From the NCBI RefSeq assembly GCF_900177655.1, contig NZ_FXWK01000001.1, positions 2,046,001 to 2,110,000 of the forward strand: 64,000 nucleotides of DNA, written 5' to 3'. A program made the position numbers and the translations under genes. How positions within the stretch are numbered: the stretch's first letter is position 1; each line of letters starts with the position of its first letter. This DNA is from Devosia lucknowensis (GTDB lineage: Bacteria > Pseudomonadota > Alphaproteobacteria > Rhizobiales > Devosiaceae). Below the pieces are notes generated by a model, which did not search any database, was not told where the DNA came from, and worked only from the letters and a program-made list of their open reading frames with translations. This document shows positions 18,662 to 27,941 of this stretch, one piece after another.

Positions 18662-18682
18662 ATGTAACTTTATTAGTTACAT
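18662..18682. promoter_or_regulatory. Perfect inverted repeat upstream of the methyltransferase
   Basis: ATGTAACT - TTATT - AGTTACAT, 8-bp arms with a 5-nt spacer, 18 bases before the start codon. Its AT-rich symmetry and position are typical of a repressor operator. Confidence 0.6.
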
Positions 18683-18727
18683 AACGAGCCTGCCGTCAAG
18701 CGCCCTTGCCCCGAGAAGCCACCCAAC

Positions 18728-18757
18728 AAAAAAGGCCGCCGGGTTTCCCCGGCGGCC
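18728..18757 (-). terminator. Intrinsic terminator of the chvE-gguAB operon
   Basis: On the minus strand GGCCGCCGGG - GAAA - CCCGGCGGCC followed by TTTTTTGTTG. It lies 21 bases past the gguB stop. Confidence 0.9.
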
Positions 18758-18778
18758 CCTGATTTCAGACCGATCAGG

Positions 18779-20056
18779 TCAGGCCGAGCGGTTCTTGTTG
18801 TAGAGGTCGAAGAACACGGCGGCGAGCAGGACCACGCCCTTGATCATCTGCTGCCAGTCGATATTGACGCCCATGATCGACATGCCGTTGTTCATCACGC
18901 CCATGATGAACGCGCCGATCACGGCACCGGCCACCTGGCCCACGCCGCCCAGTGCCGAGGCACCACCGATGAACACGGCGGCGATCACGTCGAGTTCGAG
19001 CCCCTGGCCGGCCTTCGGGGTCGCCGAGTTGAGGCGGGCCGCATAGATCATGCCGGCCAGCGCCGCCAGCGCACCCATGATGGCGAAGATATAGAACGTC
19101 GTGCGTTCGGTCTTCACGCCCGACAGCGCCGCCGCCTTGAGATTGCCGCCCAGTGCATAGATGCGGCGTCCGAAGGTCAGGCGCTTGGTCAGGAAGACGA
19201 AGCCGGCAATCAGGATGCCCATCACCACGAGCACGTTGGGCAGGCCGCGATACGACGCGAGCATATAGGCAAAGAACAGCACCAGCGCGGTGATGACGAT
19301 GTTCTTGATCACGAACAGGCTGAACGGCTCGACATCGTAGCCGCGGGCCTTGCGGCGCGCGCGGGTGCGGATCGCGAAGAACACCATGCCGACGATGGCC
19401 AGGATCGCGATGACCATGGTCGTCGTGTGCAGCACGACCGGATTGCCGTTTTCAGCGATGAACGGCGTGGTGGTCGGCCCGATCACGTCGGGAATGAAAC
19501 CTGCCGAAAGCAGCTGGAATTCAGCCGGGAACGGACCCACGGACTTGCCGCCGAGGATCGCCAGCGACAGGCCCTTGAAGATCAGCATGCCGGCCAGTGT
19601 CACGATGAACGCTGGGACCTTGTGATACGCGATGATGTAGCCTTGCGCCGCACCGATGGCGGCGCCGGCGACGAGACAGATGGCTCCGGCCACGATCGGA
19701 TTGGCGAGGAAAGCCAGTTCCGGCGGGAACTTCCAGCCGATCATCAGCATCGCGGCGAGAGCCCCGATGAAGCCGGAAACCGAGCCGACCGACAGGTCGA
19801 TATGGCCGGCCACGATCACCAGCAGCATGCCCAGCGCCATGACGATAATGTAGCTGTTCTGCAGGATGATGTTGGTCAGGTTCACCGGTTTGAACAGCAC
19901 GCCGTTGGTGTAAAACTGGAAGAACAGCATGATCAGCACGAGGGCCAGCAGCAGGCCGTAATCGCGCAGATTGGCGCGCAGGGCCCCCACCAGGCTCATC
20001 TCTTGGGACTGTGCCGGCTTGGCGGCGCCGCCGGTCGGTGCAGTTTCGGTTGTCAT
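18779..20056 (-). CDS. gguB: GguB (MmsB), multiple-monosaccharide ABC permease
   Basis: Inner-membrane permease of 425 aa, RbsC/XylH type, longer than RbsC (about 320 aa) because of an insertion, as in Agrobacterium GguB. Helices start at about residue 33 ([17 protein letters not shown]); the conserved [17 protein letters not shown] segment is near residue 83 and [20 protein letters not shown] near residue 370. With GguA and ChvE it imports monosaccharides. Its start overlaps the gguA stop by four bases (ATGA). Confidence 0.9.
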   Translation of the reverse strand: MTTETAPTGGAAKPAQSQEMSLVGALRANLRDYGLLLALVLIMLFFQFYTNGVLFKPVNLTNIILQNSYIIVMALGMLLVIVAGHIDLSVGSVSGFIGALAAMLMIGWKFPPELAFLANPIVAGAICLVAGAAIGAAQGYIIAYHKVPAFIVTLAGMLIFKGLSLAILGGKSVGPFPAEFQLLSAGFIPDVIGPTTTPFIAENGNPVVLHTTTMVIAILAIVGMVFFAIRTRARRKARGYDVEPFSLFVIKNIVITALVLFFAYMLASYRGLPNVLVVMGILIAGFVFLTKRLTFGRRIYALGGNLKAAALSGVKTERTTFYIFAIMGALAALAGMIYAARLNSATPKAGQGLELDVIAAVFIGGASALGGVGQVAGAVIGAFIMGVMNNGMSIMGVNIDWQQMIKGVVLLAAVFFDLYNKNRSA

Positions 20057-21585
20057 GATGCTTTTCCTTCAGCGCGCACGATGGAGCGCATGATCTTTTC
20101 CTGGCTGGCTTCGCTGGTGGGCATTTCCCCAACGATGCGGCCTTCGTTCATTACGTAGAGACGGTCGGTGATCCCGAGCAGCTCGGGCATTTCGGAGGAG
20201 ATCACGAGGATCGCCTTTCCCTGGGCCGCGAGCTGGTTGATGATCGTGTAGATTTCGTACTTGGCGCCCACGTCGATGCCGCGGGTCGGTTCGTCGAGGA
20301 TCAGCAGGTCGGGGTTGGCGAAGAGCCACTTGCTCAGCACGACCTTCTGCTGGTTGCCGCCCGAAAGGTTGCCCGTCACCTGATAGACGCTGGACGACCG
20401 GATATTGGTCTTCTTGCGATAATCGTTCGCGGCGTCGAGTTCCGCCAGGTCGTCGATCACGCCCCACTTGGACACGCCCAGAAGATTGGCGAGCGTCGTA
20501 TTGTGCTTGATGTGGTCGATGAGGTTGAGACCATAGGTCTTGCGATCCTCGGTGGCATAGGCGATGCCGTTGCGGATCGCCCGGTCGACCGTCGAAGTGT
20601 CGATCTTTTGCCCGTGCATGAACACTTCGCCCGAGATCTTCTGGCCATAGGACTTGCCGAAAATGCTCATGGCAAATTCGGTACGGCCCGATCCCATCAG
20701 GCCGGCAATGCCCACCACTTCGCCCTTGCGGATGTTGACGCTGACGTCGCGGATCATCTGCCGTTCGCGATGCTGCGGATGGTAGACGTTCCAGTTCCGC
20801 ACTTCGAACACCACATCGCCGATCTTGGGCTCGCGCGAAGGGTAGCGATCTTCGAGCGAACGTCCCACCATCGAGGTGATGATCCGGTCTTCGGTGATCT
20901 GGTCGGTGTCCATCGTTTCGATGGTTCGGCCGTCGCGGATCACCGTCACGCGGTCGGCAACGCGCGAAATCTCGTTCAGCTTGTGGCTGATGATGATCGA
21001 GGTGATGCCCTGCTTCTTGAACTCCAGCAGCAGCTCGAGCAGCGCCTGGCTATCCTTTTCCGAGAGCGATGCTGTCGGTTCGTCGAGGATCAGCAGCTGC
21101 ACCTGCTTGCTGAGCGCCTTGGCGATTTCCACCAATTGCTGCTTGCCCACGCCGATATTGGTCACCAGCGTGTCCGGGTCTTCGCTGAGGCCCACCATGT
21201 GCAGCAGCTTGCGCGCGCCGTCGCGGGTCTCATCCCAGTCGATCACGCCGTTCTTGGCCTGTTCGTTTCCGAGAAAGATGTTTTCGGCAATCGACAGCAG
21301 CGGCACCAGCGCCAGCTCCTGGTGGATGATGACGATGCCCTTGTGCTCGCTGTCGCGAATGGATTTGAACTGCTGTTCCTCACCCTTGTAGATGATCTGG
21401 CCATCATAGCTGCCGGCTGGGTACACCCCGCTCAGCACCTTCATCAGGGTGGATTTTCCGGCACCGTTTTCGCCACAGATGGCGTGGATTTCGCCTTCCT
21501 TGACGTCGAGATTGACGTCCGACAGCGCTTTCACGCCGGGGAAGGTTTTGGTGATGCTGCGCATCTCCAGGATCGTATTGGTCAT
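20053..21585 (-). CDS. gguA: GguA (MmsA), sugar ABC transporter ATPase with two ATPase domains
   Basis: A 510-aa tandem ATPase. The first domain has an intact Walker A (GENGAGKST), signature ([16 protein letters not shown]) and Walker B ([10 protein letters not shown]). The second has the usual degenerate Walker A ([10 protein letters not shown]), an intact [14 protein letters not shown] signature and [10 protein letters not shown]. The start MTNTILEM at 21585 matches known GguA proteins; an in-frame ATG eight codons upstream is possible. It lies between chvE and gguB in the order known from Agrobacterium. Confidence 0.92.
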   Translation of the reverse strand: MTNTILEMRSITKTFPGVKALSDVNLDVKEGEIHAICGENGAGKSTLMKVLSGVYPAGSYDGQIIYKGEEQQFKSIRDSEHKGIVIIHQELALVPLLSIAENIFLGNEQAKNGVIDWDETRDGARKLLHMVGLSEDPDTLVTNIGVGKQQLVEIAKALSKQVQLLILDEPTASLSEKDSQALLELLLEFKKQGITSIIISHKLNEISRVADRVTVIRDGRTIETMDTDQITEDRIITSMVGRSLEDRYPSREPKIGDVVFEVRNWNVYHPQHRERQMIRDVSVNIRKGEVVGIAGLMGSGRTEFAMSIFGKSYGQKISGEVFMHGQKIDTSTVDRAIRNGIAYATEDRKTYGLNLIDHIKHNTTLANLLGVSKWGVIDDLAELDAANDYRKKTNIRSSSVYQVTGNLSGGNQQKVVLSKWLFANPDLLILDEPTRGIDVGAKYEIYTIINQLAAQGKAILVISSEMPELLGITDRLYVMNEGRIVGEMPTSEASQEKIMRSIVRAEGKAS

Positions 21586-21680
21586 TCTCGTTCCATCTTC
21601 AAAAGACATCGCCCTGCCTGGCTCTCGCCCGCTCGCTGCCGCGAGAACCGCCTGTCCGCCGTTTCAGATCTCAAACGACG

Positions 21681-21765
21681 ATTCCCGCTTTCGCGGGAAT
21701 GACGCAGCGTCGAACCGATATCTTGAGGCCGGAAAGGGCCCCGCGTCGCCGCGGAGCCCCATTTC
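21681..21765. repeat. Palindromic repeat and GC-rich hairpin in the chvE-gguA gap
   Basis: ATTCCCGC-tttc-GCGGGAAT (21681-21700) belongs to the dispersed family seen at 6618 and 30076. A second GC-rich hairpin (GGGCCCCGC...GCGGAGCCCC, about 21736-21760) follows the chvE stop in the direction of transcription. Partial termination there would leave chvE message in excess over gguAB; inferred. Confidence 0.6.
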
Positions 21766-21779
21766 GGTCGAACCGCAGC

Positions 21780-22856
21780 TTACTGCAGTTCTTCTTCCTT
21801 GATGTAACCCGAGTCGATCACGCGTTCCTTGTAGTTGGTCGCGTCGACTTCATACGGGGTCAGCAGGATCGACGGGACGACCTTCACGCCGTTGTCGTAG
21901 GTCTCGGTGTCGAGGCCGGTCGGCTCGTTGCCCGAAAGGACGGTGTCGACGAGCTGTGCGGTGTACTGGGCCAGTTCGCGGGTGTCCTTGAAGATGGTCG
22001 AGTACTGTTCGCCGGCGATGATCGCCTTCACGGACGGGACTTCAGCGTCCTGGCCGGTGATGATCGGCCAGCTCAGGTCGCCCGAGCCATAGCCAACGCC
22101 GCGGAGCGACGAGATGATGCCGCGCGAGAGGCCATCATAGGGAGACAGGACGCCGTGCACACGGGTGCCGTCCGAGTAGTTGGCCGACAGGATGTTGTCC
22201 ATGCGGGCCTGAGCGACAGCACCGTCCCAACGGAGGGTACCGACCTGTTCCATGCCCTGCTGGCCCGACTTGATGACGATGTCACCAGCGTCGATCATCG
22301 GCTGCAGCACGGCCATTGCGCCGTCATAGAAGAAGAAGGCGTTGTTGTCGTCCGGCGAACCGCCGAACAGCTCGACGTTCCACGGCTTGTCGTCGGCGAA
22401 GCGCTCTTCGAGGCCCTTCACCAGGCTGTTTGCCTGGAGCACGCCCACCTGGAAGTTGTCGAAGGTGGTGTAGTAGTCGACGTTCGCGCTGTCGCGGATC
22501 AGGCGGTCATAGGCGATGACCTTGATGCCCTGGTCGGCAGCCTGCTGCAGCACGGCTGACAGCGTGGTGCCGTCGATGGAACCGATGATCAGGGCCTTCG
22601 CGCCCTTGGTGACCATGTTCTCGACCTGGGCCAGCTGGTTCGGGATTTCATCTTCGCCGTACTGAAGGTCGACGGTGTAGCCCATGCCTTCGAGAGCGGC
22701 CTTGAGCTCGTTGCCGTCCGAGATCCAGCGCAGCGACGACGAGGTCGGCATGGCGATGCCGATCAGGCCCTTGTCCTGGGCAAAGGCGCTGGTGGCGGCG
22801 GTGGCGAGCAGCGCACCGGTGGCGACCAGCGTCGCGATTGTTTTGAGAACCTTCAC
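21780..22856 (-). CDS. chvE: ChvE, periplasmic multi-sugar-binding protein
   Basis: Periplasmic binding protein of 358 aa, close to Agrobacterium ChvE in length and sequence style: signal peptide [20 protein letters not shown] then [16 protein letters not shown], and motifs [20 protein letters not shown] and [20 protein letters not shown]. ChvE binds aldoses and, in Agrobacterium, also signals through VirA; no vir genes are present here, so uptake alone is expected. The start is GTG at 22856 with AGGGAG upstream. It heads chvE-gguA-gguB. Confidence 0.92.
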   Translation of the reverse strand: MKVLKTIATLVATGALLATAATSAFAQDKGLIGIAMPTSSSLRWISDGNELKAALEGMGYTVDLQYGEDEIPNQLAQVENMVTKGAKALIIGSIDGTTLSAVLQQAADQGIKVIAYDRLIRDSANVDYYTTFDNFQVGVLQANSLVKGLEERFADDKPWNVELFGGSPDDNNAFFFYDGAMAVLQPMIDAGDIVIKSGQQGMEQVGTLRWDGAVAQARMDNILSANYSDGTRVHGVLSPYDGLSRGIISSLRGVGYGSGDLSWPIITGQDAEVPSVKAIIAGEQYSTIFKDTRELAQYTAQLVDTVLSGNEPTGLDTETYDNGVKVVPSILLTPYEVDATNYKERVIDSGYIKEEELQ

Positions 22857-23304
22857 GTCTCGACTCCCTAAAAATATTCGAGATTGGTTTGTTTATGGTC
22901 TGCTGGGTTGGTTGGCTTCAGGCGGCGAGGGCGCGACCCGGGACGCGGCGACCACAAGGCCGCAGCATCGAGCATCGATTGCCACCGTTTGATCTGCGGC
23001 CGGCACCGTGAAGCGCCACCACTCGGAACTGCATGAAGTCCTCCGGCATGGACGACATTTTTGTCGCCATGGACTCTCCCAAGCCCATGGCGCCGAACGC
23101 TAGGATAATCAGACAGGACTGTAAAGCGTGGATTCGTTCGGTTCGTATATTTTTCGACGCTTGCAATAAAATCGAATGCCCGCTTGCTGGCGACTTCTAC
23201 CCTCGATATGGTGCGGCCGTCTCGGGGAGGAGCTGTTGAAATTGGTCAACCAATGATCAACAACAGCTCAAAGGTATCAGATACCTTTGAGGAGTTATAT
23301 CGAT
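22857..23304. promoter_or_regulatory. Divergent chvE / GntR control region with two palindromes
   Basis: 448 bp without a gene. ATTGGT-CA-ACCAAT (23241-23254) is a typical FadR/FCD-type operator. TCAAAGGTATC-A-GATACCTTTGA (23268-23290) is a perfect 23-bp palindrome that ends inside the GAGGAG ribosome site of the regulator gene, so a bound protein should block its own expression. Nothing else recognisable lies in 22857-23240 apart from the presumed chvE promoter. Confidence 0.6.
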
Positions 23305-24072
23305 TTGACCGGTGAAAGCCGGCCCGATCAGGCCAGTGCCGCGGCAGCGGTGGCCGACGATCTGGCCAATGAAATTCTGACCGAACTGACGCCCGGCGCG
23401 AACCTGCCCAGCGAGGCCGAACTGGCGGAGCGGTTTTCCGTCAGCCGCCTGACCATCCGCGAGGCCGTCAAGCTCCTCGCCGGCCGCGGCCTGCTCGAAT
23501 TGTCGCGCGGTCGCCGCGCGGTCGTGCGCGAACCCGATGGCGCCGCCTTCGCCGATTTTCTCACCGCACTGCTGCACAACGATTCCAAGGGTCTGTTCGA
23601 CCTCGTTGAGGTACGTCTCTCACTCGAGGTGCAGAGCGCCACCATGGCCGCCAAGCGCGGCAGTCGTGCCGGCACCGCGGCGATCGAGAGCGCCCTGCAG
23701 GGCATGCGCGACACCGCTGCATCAGCCATGGCCGACGACCCGGAAGCCGATCGCCGCTTCCACGATTGCGACGTCGCCTTTCACGAGGCCATCGCCCTCG
23801 CCAGCGGCAACCGCATCCTGGGTTACCTGTTCGAAGCCATGTCCGTGCCGCTGCGCCAGGGCATCCAGATCAGCCGTCGCGGTCACGCCAACCGCGGCCA
23901 CACCCTGCTCGACACCATCGCCGCCCACGAGCGCATCCTCGAGGCGATCCGCTCGGGCAATGGCCGTGCCGCCGGAGAGGCCATGCGCCTTCATCTCAAG
24001 GATACCGAGCGCGACATCCGCAACGCCCTCTCCAGCATGGCCGATCGTCCCCCGCGCACGCGCAGCCGGTAA
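23305..24072 (+). CDS. FadR-type (FCD) GntR regulator
   Basis: A 255-aa GntR-family regulator. The winged helix is residues about 10-70 (NLPSEAELAERFSVSRLTIR; VKLLAGRGLLELSRGRRAVV). The C-terminal FCD domain has the metal-binding pattern beginning RRFHDCDVAFHEAIA and a later His in AAHERILEAI. FCD sensors usually bind organic or sugar acids. The start is TTG at 23305, ten bases after GAGGAG; a TTG six codons upstream is inside the operator. Divergent from chvE, so a role in sugar or sugar-acid control is likely, along with autoregulation. Confidence 0.83.
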   Translation: MTGESRPDQASAAAAVADDLANEILTELTPGANLPSEAELAERFSVSRLTIREAVKLLAGRGLLELSRGRRAVVREPDGAAFADFLTALLHNDSKGLFDLVEVRLSLEVQSATMAAKRGSRAGTAAIESALQGMRDTAASAMADDPEADRRFHDCDVAFHEAIALASGNRILGYLFEAMSVPLRQGIQISRRGHANRGHTLLDTIAAHERILEAIRSGNGRAAGEAMRLHLKDTERDIRNALSSMADRPPRTRSR

Positions 24073-24132
24073 ATGCCCTTGCGGCCGGCGGCCCGATCGG
24101 AATAATCGCGTGACCGTCACGACGAGGGCCCG

Positions 24133-25077
24133 ATGGCTGCGCGAACCGAAAACATGGCGACCCGGCTCGACGATGCCGCCCGGGCGGGCTGGCTCTACTA
24201 TGTCGCCGGCAATACCCAGGAAGAGATCGCCGCCAAGATGGGCATTTCGCGTCAGACCGCGCAGCGCCTCGTCTCGCTCTCGGTCAGCGAGGGCCTGATC
24301 AAAGTCCGTCTCGATCACCCGATCGGCCGCTGCCTCGATCTTGCCCAGCGCCTTACCGACCGGTTCGGCCTCGTCCAGTGCGAAGTCGTGCCCTCCGATC
24401 CAGCCTCTGGGTCCACCACCATCGGGGTCGCCGAAGCCGGCGCGGCCGAGATCGAGCGCTACCTCAAGAGCACAGACCCAATCGTCATGGCCATCGGCAC
24501 TGGCCGAACGCTCAAAGCCGCCATCGAGCAGCTCCAGCCCATGGATTGCCAGCACCACAAGGTCGTCTCGCTCACCGGCAATATCGCCCCCGATGGCTCC
24601 GCTGCGTTCTACAACGTCATCTTCAACGTCGCCGATACGGTGAAGGCCCGGTCCTTCCCCATGCCCCTGCCGGTCATTGCCTCTTCGGCCAGGGAGCGCC
24701 AATTGCTCCACACCCAGGCGATGATCGAAGCGACGCTGGTCCTCGCCGCGCAAGCCCAGGTCACCTTCGTCGGCGTCGGCCATCTCGGCCCCGACGCGCC
24801 GCTGCTCCTCGATGGTTTCATCACCGAAACCGAACACGCAGAACTGCTGAAAGCCGGCGCCGTCGGCGAAATCTGCGGCTGGACCTTCGATGCCGCAGGC
24901 GAATTGATCGCTGGCCTCACCAATGATCGCGTCGCCTCCGCCCCGATTCCCAAGGGCCCCGTCATCGCCCTCGCCATGGGCCGCAGCAAAGCCGCCTCCA
25001 TCCGCGCCGCCCTGAAAAGTGGTTTGGCCAATGGCGTCATCACCGACGAGGCAACGGCCGAGATGCTGCTGGCCTGA
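24133..25077 (+). CDS. smoC: SorC/DeoR-family sugar-binding regulator of the polyol operon
   Basis: A 314-aa SorC-family regulator. Helix-turn-helix near residues 28-55 (NTQEEIAAKMGISRQTAQRL), followed by the sugar-phosphate-sensing domain (VMAIGTGRTLKAAIEQLQ; VTFVGVGHLGPDAPLL). In Rhodobacter the smo operon likewise has a SorC-type gene, smoC, at its head; the name here rests on that synteny. ATG at 24133 is preceded by GAGGG. It faces the same way as smoE, from which it is separated by a repeat and a promoter. Confidence 0.82.
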   Translation: MAARTENMATRLDDAARAGWLYYVAGNTQEEIAAKMGISRQTAQRLVSLSVSEGLIKVRLDHPIGRCLDLAQRLTDRFGLVQCEVVPSDPASGSTTIGVAEAGAAEIERYLKSTDPIVMAIGTGRTLKAAIEQLQPMDCQHHKVVSLTGNIAPDGSAAFYNVIFNVADTVKARSFPMPLPVIASSARERQLLHTQAMIEATLVLAAQAQVTFVGVGHLGPDAPLLLDGFITETEHAELLKAGAVGEICGWTFDAAGELIAGLTNDRVASAPIPKGPVIALAMGRSKAASIRAALKSGLANGVITDEATAEMLLA

Positions 25078-25100
25078 CCCACTCTGAATTCTCGGCGGCC

Positions 25101-25170
25101 GTGACCACCCGGCTCGTCCGGGTGGTCCATCTGGCTGCGCGGTGGATTGCCCGGACAAGCCGGGCAATGA
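25101..25170. repeat. REP-like paired hairpin between smoC and smoE
   Basis: GACCACCCGG-ctcgt-CCGGGTGGTC (25103-25127) and ATTGCCCGG-acaag-CCGGGCAAT (25145-25167). Same family as 5702-5765 and 29970-30034; the loop ACAAG and the following TGACGA are conserved. Confidence 0.75.
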
Positions 25171-25252
25171 CGATAGTGCAGGCGTCGCGGCTCTGTTCCC
25201 GCATCGCCTGACGCCCACCCAAATAGCGGTTTTCACACCCTCGACCCCAAAC

Positions 25253-25319
25253 GAGCAAAAATACCCCGCTTGACACTTTCGCTCAGCTGGTGAACATTTG
25301 CCCAAGATGAGAGCAAAAA
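25253..25319 (+). promoter_or_regulatory. smoE promoter with GAGCAAAAA direct repeats
   Basis: A consensus -35 TTGACA (25270-25275) has a poor -10 about 17 bases on (AACATT). It is bracketed by two identical GAGCAAAAA boxes (25253-25261 and 25311-25319), with a related inverted copy TTTCGCTC at 25278-25285. These are candidate sites for the SorC-type regulator. The leader contains GGGAGGA before the smoE ATG. Confidence 0.45.
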
Positions 25320-25345
25320 CTCGCTCCGTCCTTGGGAGGATATCA

Positions 25346-26656
25346 ATGAAACTCACACCCCTTTTCGCGGGCGCAATTCTGCTTGCCCTGGCTGGCTCGG
25401 CTTCGGCGCAGACACTGACGATTGCGACGGTGAACAATGGCGACATGATCCGCATGCAGGGTCTCTCGAGCGCCTTCACCGAAGAAACCGGCATCGAGCT
25501 CAATTGGGTGGTGCTGGAGGAGAATACGCTCCGTCAGAACGTCACCACCGACATCGCCACCAATGGTGGCCAGTACGACATCATGACCATCGGCACCTAC
25601 GAAGCCCCGATCTGGGCCAAGCAGGGCTGGCTGAAGCCCCTCGATGGCCTCGCCGCCGATGCCGATTACGATGTCGACGATCTCCTGCCCGCTATCCGCG
25701 GCGGCCTTTCGCTTGATGGCAAGCTTTACGCAGCGCCCTTCTACGGCGAATCCAGCTTCATCATGTACCGCACCGATCTGATGGAAAAAGCCGGCCTCGA
25801 AATGCCCGATGCCCCGACCTGGGAATTCATCGGCGAGGCCGCCCGCGCCATGACCGACCGTGCCAACGACATCAACGGCATCTGCCTGCGCGGCAAGGCC
25901 GGCTGGGGCGAGAACATGGCTTTCCTGACCGCCATGTCCAATTCCTTCGGCGCCCGCTGGTTCGACGAAAACTGGCAGCCCCAGTTCAACACGCCGCAGT
26001 GGAAGGAAACGCTCGATACCTACCTCTCGCTGATGGCCGATGCCGGCCCCGCCGGTGCCTCGTCCAACGGCTTCAACGAAAACCTGACCCTGTTCCAGCA
26101 GGGCAAGTGCGGCATGTGGATCGACGCCACCGTCGCCGCGTCCTTCGTGACCAATCCCAACGACTCGACGGTCGCGGACAAGGTCGGCTTTGCTCAGGCG
26201 CCCGACAATGGCCTGGGCAAGCGCGGCAACTGGCTCTGGGCCTGGTCGCTGGCCATCCCGGCGTCTTCCCAGAATGCCGAGGCCGCCGAGCAGTTCATCG
26301 GCTGGGCAACCGACAAGGCCTATCTCGAGCTCGTGGCTGAACAGGACGGCTGGGCCAACGTGCCGCCCGGCACCCGCACCTCGCTCTATGAGAATGCGGA
26401 CTATCAGGCCGCCGCACCCTTCGCCGCCATGACCCTGGCTTCGATCAACTCCGCCGACCCGAACAACCCGACTGTCGATCCGGTGCCCTATACCGGCGTG
26501 CAGTTCGTGGCCATTCCGGAGTTCGCCGGCATCGGCACCAATGTCGGCCAGCTCTTCTCCGCCGCTCTCGCCGGCCAGATGAGTGCCGACGACGCGCTGG
26601 CCCAGGCCCAGGACGCCACCACCCGCGATATGACCCGCGCCGGCTACATCAAGTAA
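25346..26656 (+). CDS. smoE: SmoE, polyol-binding periplasmic protein
   Basis: Family 1 solute-binding protein of 436 aa with a signal peptide (MKLTPLFAGAILLALAGSAS then AQT). The mature start TLTIATVNNGDMIRMQGLSS and the block YDIMTIGTYEAPIWAKQGWL are characteristic of sorbitol/mannitol-binding proteins. A cysteine pair (GICLRG, GKCGMW) may form a disulfide. ATG at 25346 follows GGGAGGA. It heads smoEFGK-mtlK, so D-sorbitol and D-mannitol are the expected ligands. Confidence 0.88.
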   Translation: MKLTPLFAGAILLALAGSASAQTLTIATVNNGDMIRMQGLSSAFTEETGIELNWVVLEENTLRQNVTTDIATNGGQYDIMTIGTYEAPIWAKQGWLKPLDGLAADADYDVDDLLPAIRGGLSLDGKLYAAPFYGESSFIMYRTDLMEKAGLEMPDAPTWEFIGEAARAMTDRANDINGICLRGKAGWGENMAFLTAMSNSFGARWFDENWQPQFNTPQWKETLDTYLSLMADAGPAGASSNGFNENLTLFQQGKCGMWIDATVAASFVTNPNDSTVADKVGFAQAPDNGLGKRGNWLWAWSLAIPASSQNAEAAEQFIGWATDKAYLELVAEQDGWANVPPGTRTSLYENADYQAAAPFAAMTLASINSADPNNPTVDPVPYTGVQFVAIPEFAGIGTNVGQLFSAALAGQMSADDALAQAQDATTRDMTRAGYIK

Positions 26657-26762
26657 CTTCGAGCCGTCCCGAAGGGCAAATCGCTCCGGTGGAGCGATTT
26701 GAGGCGAGAAAGCCATGAGAGCTACGCTCGAATGGCCCGGCAATGGGGTGGGGATGCTCCGG

Positions 26763-26882
26763 CACCCCCACCCAACCTCCCCCTGAAAAGGGGGAGGAGC
26801 GAACAGGTGTTCGTGGCGAGATCTCGCCACCGAGTGAAGCGAACTCCTCCCCCTTTTTCAGGGGGAGGCCGGGTGGGGGTTC
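26763..26882. repeat. 120-bp inverted repeat element between smoE and smoF
   Basis: Two internal hairpins, CCTCCCCCT-gaaa-AGGGGGAGG (26776-26797) and a mirror unit near 26845-26868, flanked by ACCCCCACCCAA and GCCGGGTGGGGGTT so that the whole element is itself an inverted repeat. A second copy lies at 28781-28898. Confidence 0.75.
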
Positions 26883-26913
26883 TTCCCCGTCCACCGAGAC
26901 TCTGGGGTAGAAA

Positions 26914-27786
26914 TTGGCCACGAGACAGACTCGCACGCTTGCCCGCACCATGATGGCGCCTGCCGTCATCGTGCTCTTCATCTGGATGATCGTGCCACTG
27001 GTCATGACCGTCTGGTTCTCGTTCCAGAACTACAACCTCATCAACCCGATGATGACGGGCTTTGCCGGTTGGGCGAACTACGTCTACGTCATCGGCGATC
27101 CAAGCTTCACCCAGGCGCTGGTCAACACCCTCCTGCTGGTGGGCGGGGTTCTGGTCATCACCATTGTCGGCGGCACCTTCCTCGCTCTCCTGCTCGATCA
27201 GCCCATATGGGGCCAGGGGATCTTGCGCATCCTCGTCATTTCGCCCTTCTTCGTCATGCCGCCGGTCGCTGCCCTGATCTGGAAGAACGGCTTCATGCAC
27301 CCCGGCTATGGCATGCTCGGCCATCTCTGGAAGTTCTTCGGTCTCCAGCCGGTCGATTGGTTCAACCAGTATCCACTGTTCTCGGTCATCGTGATCGTCG
27401 CCTGGCAATGGCTGCCGTTTGCGACGCTGATCCTCTTGACCGCCTTGCAGTCCCTCTCGGAAGAACAGCGCGAGGCCGCGGAAATGGACGGCGCCAATGC
27501 TGTCAATCGCTTCCGCTACATCATCATGCCGCACATGGCCCGGGCGATCACCATCGTGATCCTGATCCAGACCATCTTCCTGCTCGGCATCTTCGCTGAA
27601 ATCCGCGTCACAACCGGCGGTGGCCCGGGCTATGCCTCCACCAACATCGCCTTCCTCGTCTTCCGCACCGGCATCCTGTCCAACGACATCGGCGCCGGTT
27701 CCGCGGGTGGCGTCGTGGCCGTCATCATCGCCAACATCGTCGCCATCTTCCTGATGCGCTCCGTGGGGAAGAACCTCGATGCGTAA
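26914..27786 (+). CDS. smoF: SmoF, polyol ABC permease
   Basis: Inner-membrane permease of 290 aa with six helices, the first about residues 15-37 (PAVIVLFIWMIVPLVMTVWF). The EAA loop is EEQREAAEMDGANAVNRFRY near residue 188. The start is probably the TTG giving MATRQTRT; an ATG 12 codons later (MMAPAV) is the alternative and would trim most of the cytoplasmic N-terminus. Follows the 257-bp repeat-filled gap after smoE. Confidence 0.88.
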   Translation: MATRQTRTLARTMMAPAVIVLFIWMIVPLVMTVWFSFQNYNLINPMMTGFAGWANYVYVIGDPSFTQALVNTLLLVGGVLVITIVGGTFLALLLDQPIWGQGILRILVISPFFVMPPVAALIWKNGFMHPGYGMLGHLWKFFGLQPVDWFNQYPLFSVIVIVAWQWLPFATLILLTALQSLSEEQREAAEMDGANAVNRFRYIIMPHMARAITIVILIQTIFLLGIFAEIRVTTGGGPGYASTNIAFLVFRTGILSNDIGAGSAGGVVAVIIANIVAIFLMRSVGKNLDA

Positions 27787-27810
27787 CGCAATGCCCGTCT
27801 CACCCACCGT

Positions 27811-27909
27811 GTCATTCCGGCGCAGGCCGGAATCCATGTCCGCATCTTCCCTCGACCACTGCGTTCTCGGTCCGCTTCGCGCCTGGATTCCGGCCTGCGC
27901 CGGAATGAC
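27811..27909. repeat. 99-bp inverted repeat between smoF and smoG
   Basis: The 26-bp left end (27811-27836, GTCATTCCGGCGCAGGCCGG...) is repeated exactly in reverse complement at 27884-27909. Each end is also a hairpin on its own (TTCCGGC-gcag-GCCGGAA). The nested symmetry is typical of a REP doublet. Confidence 0.78.
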
Positions 27910-27941
27910 TCGGTGGTCGACGGAAGGGTGGGAGAAATAAA

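Noticed and set aside
23722..25503. 593-aa open frame on the minus strand opposite smoC and smoE
   Set aside because: Spans two real genes of clear family and the repeat between them; composition of a shadow frame.
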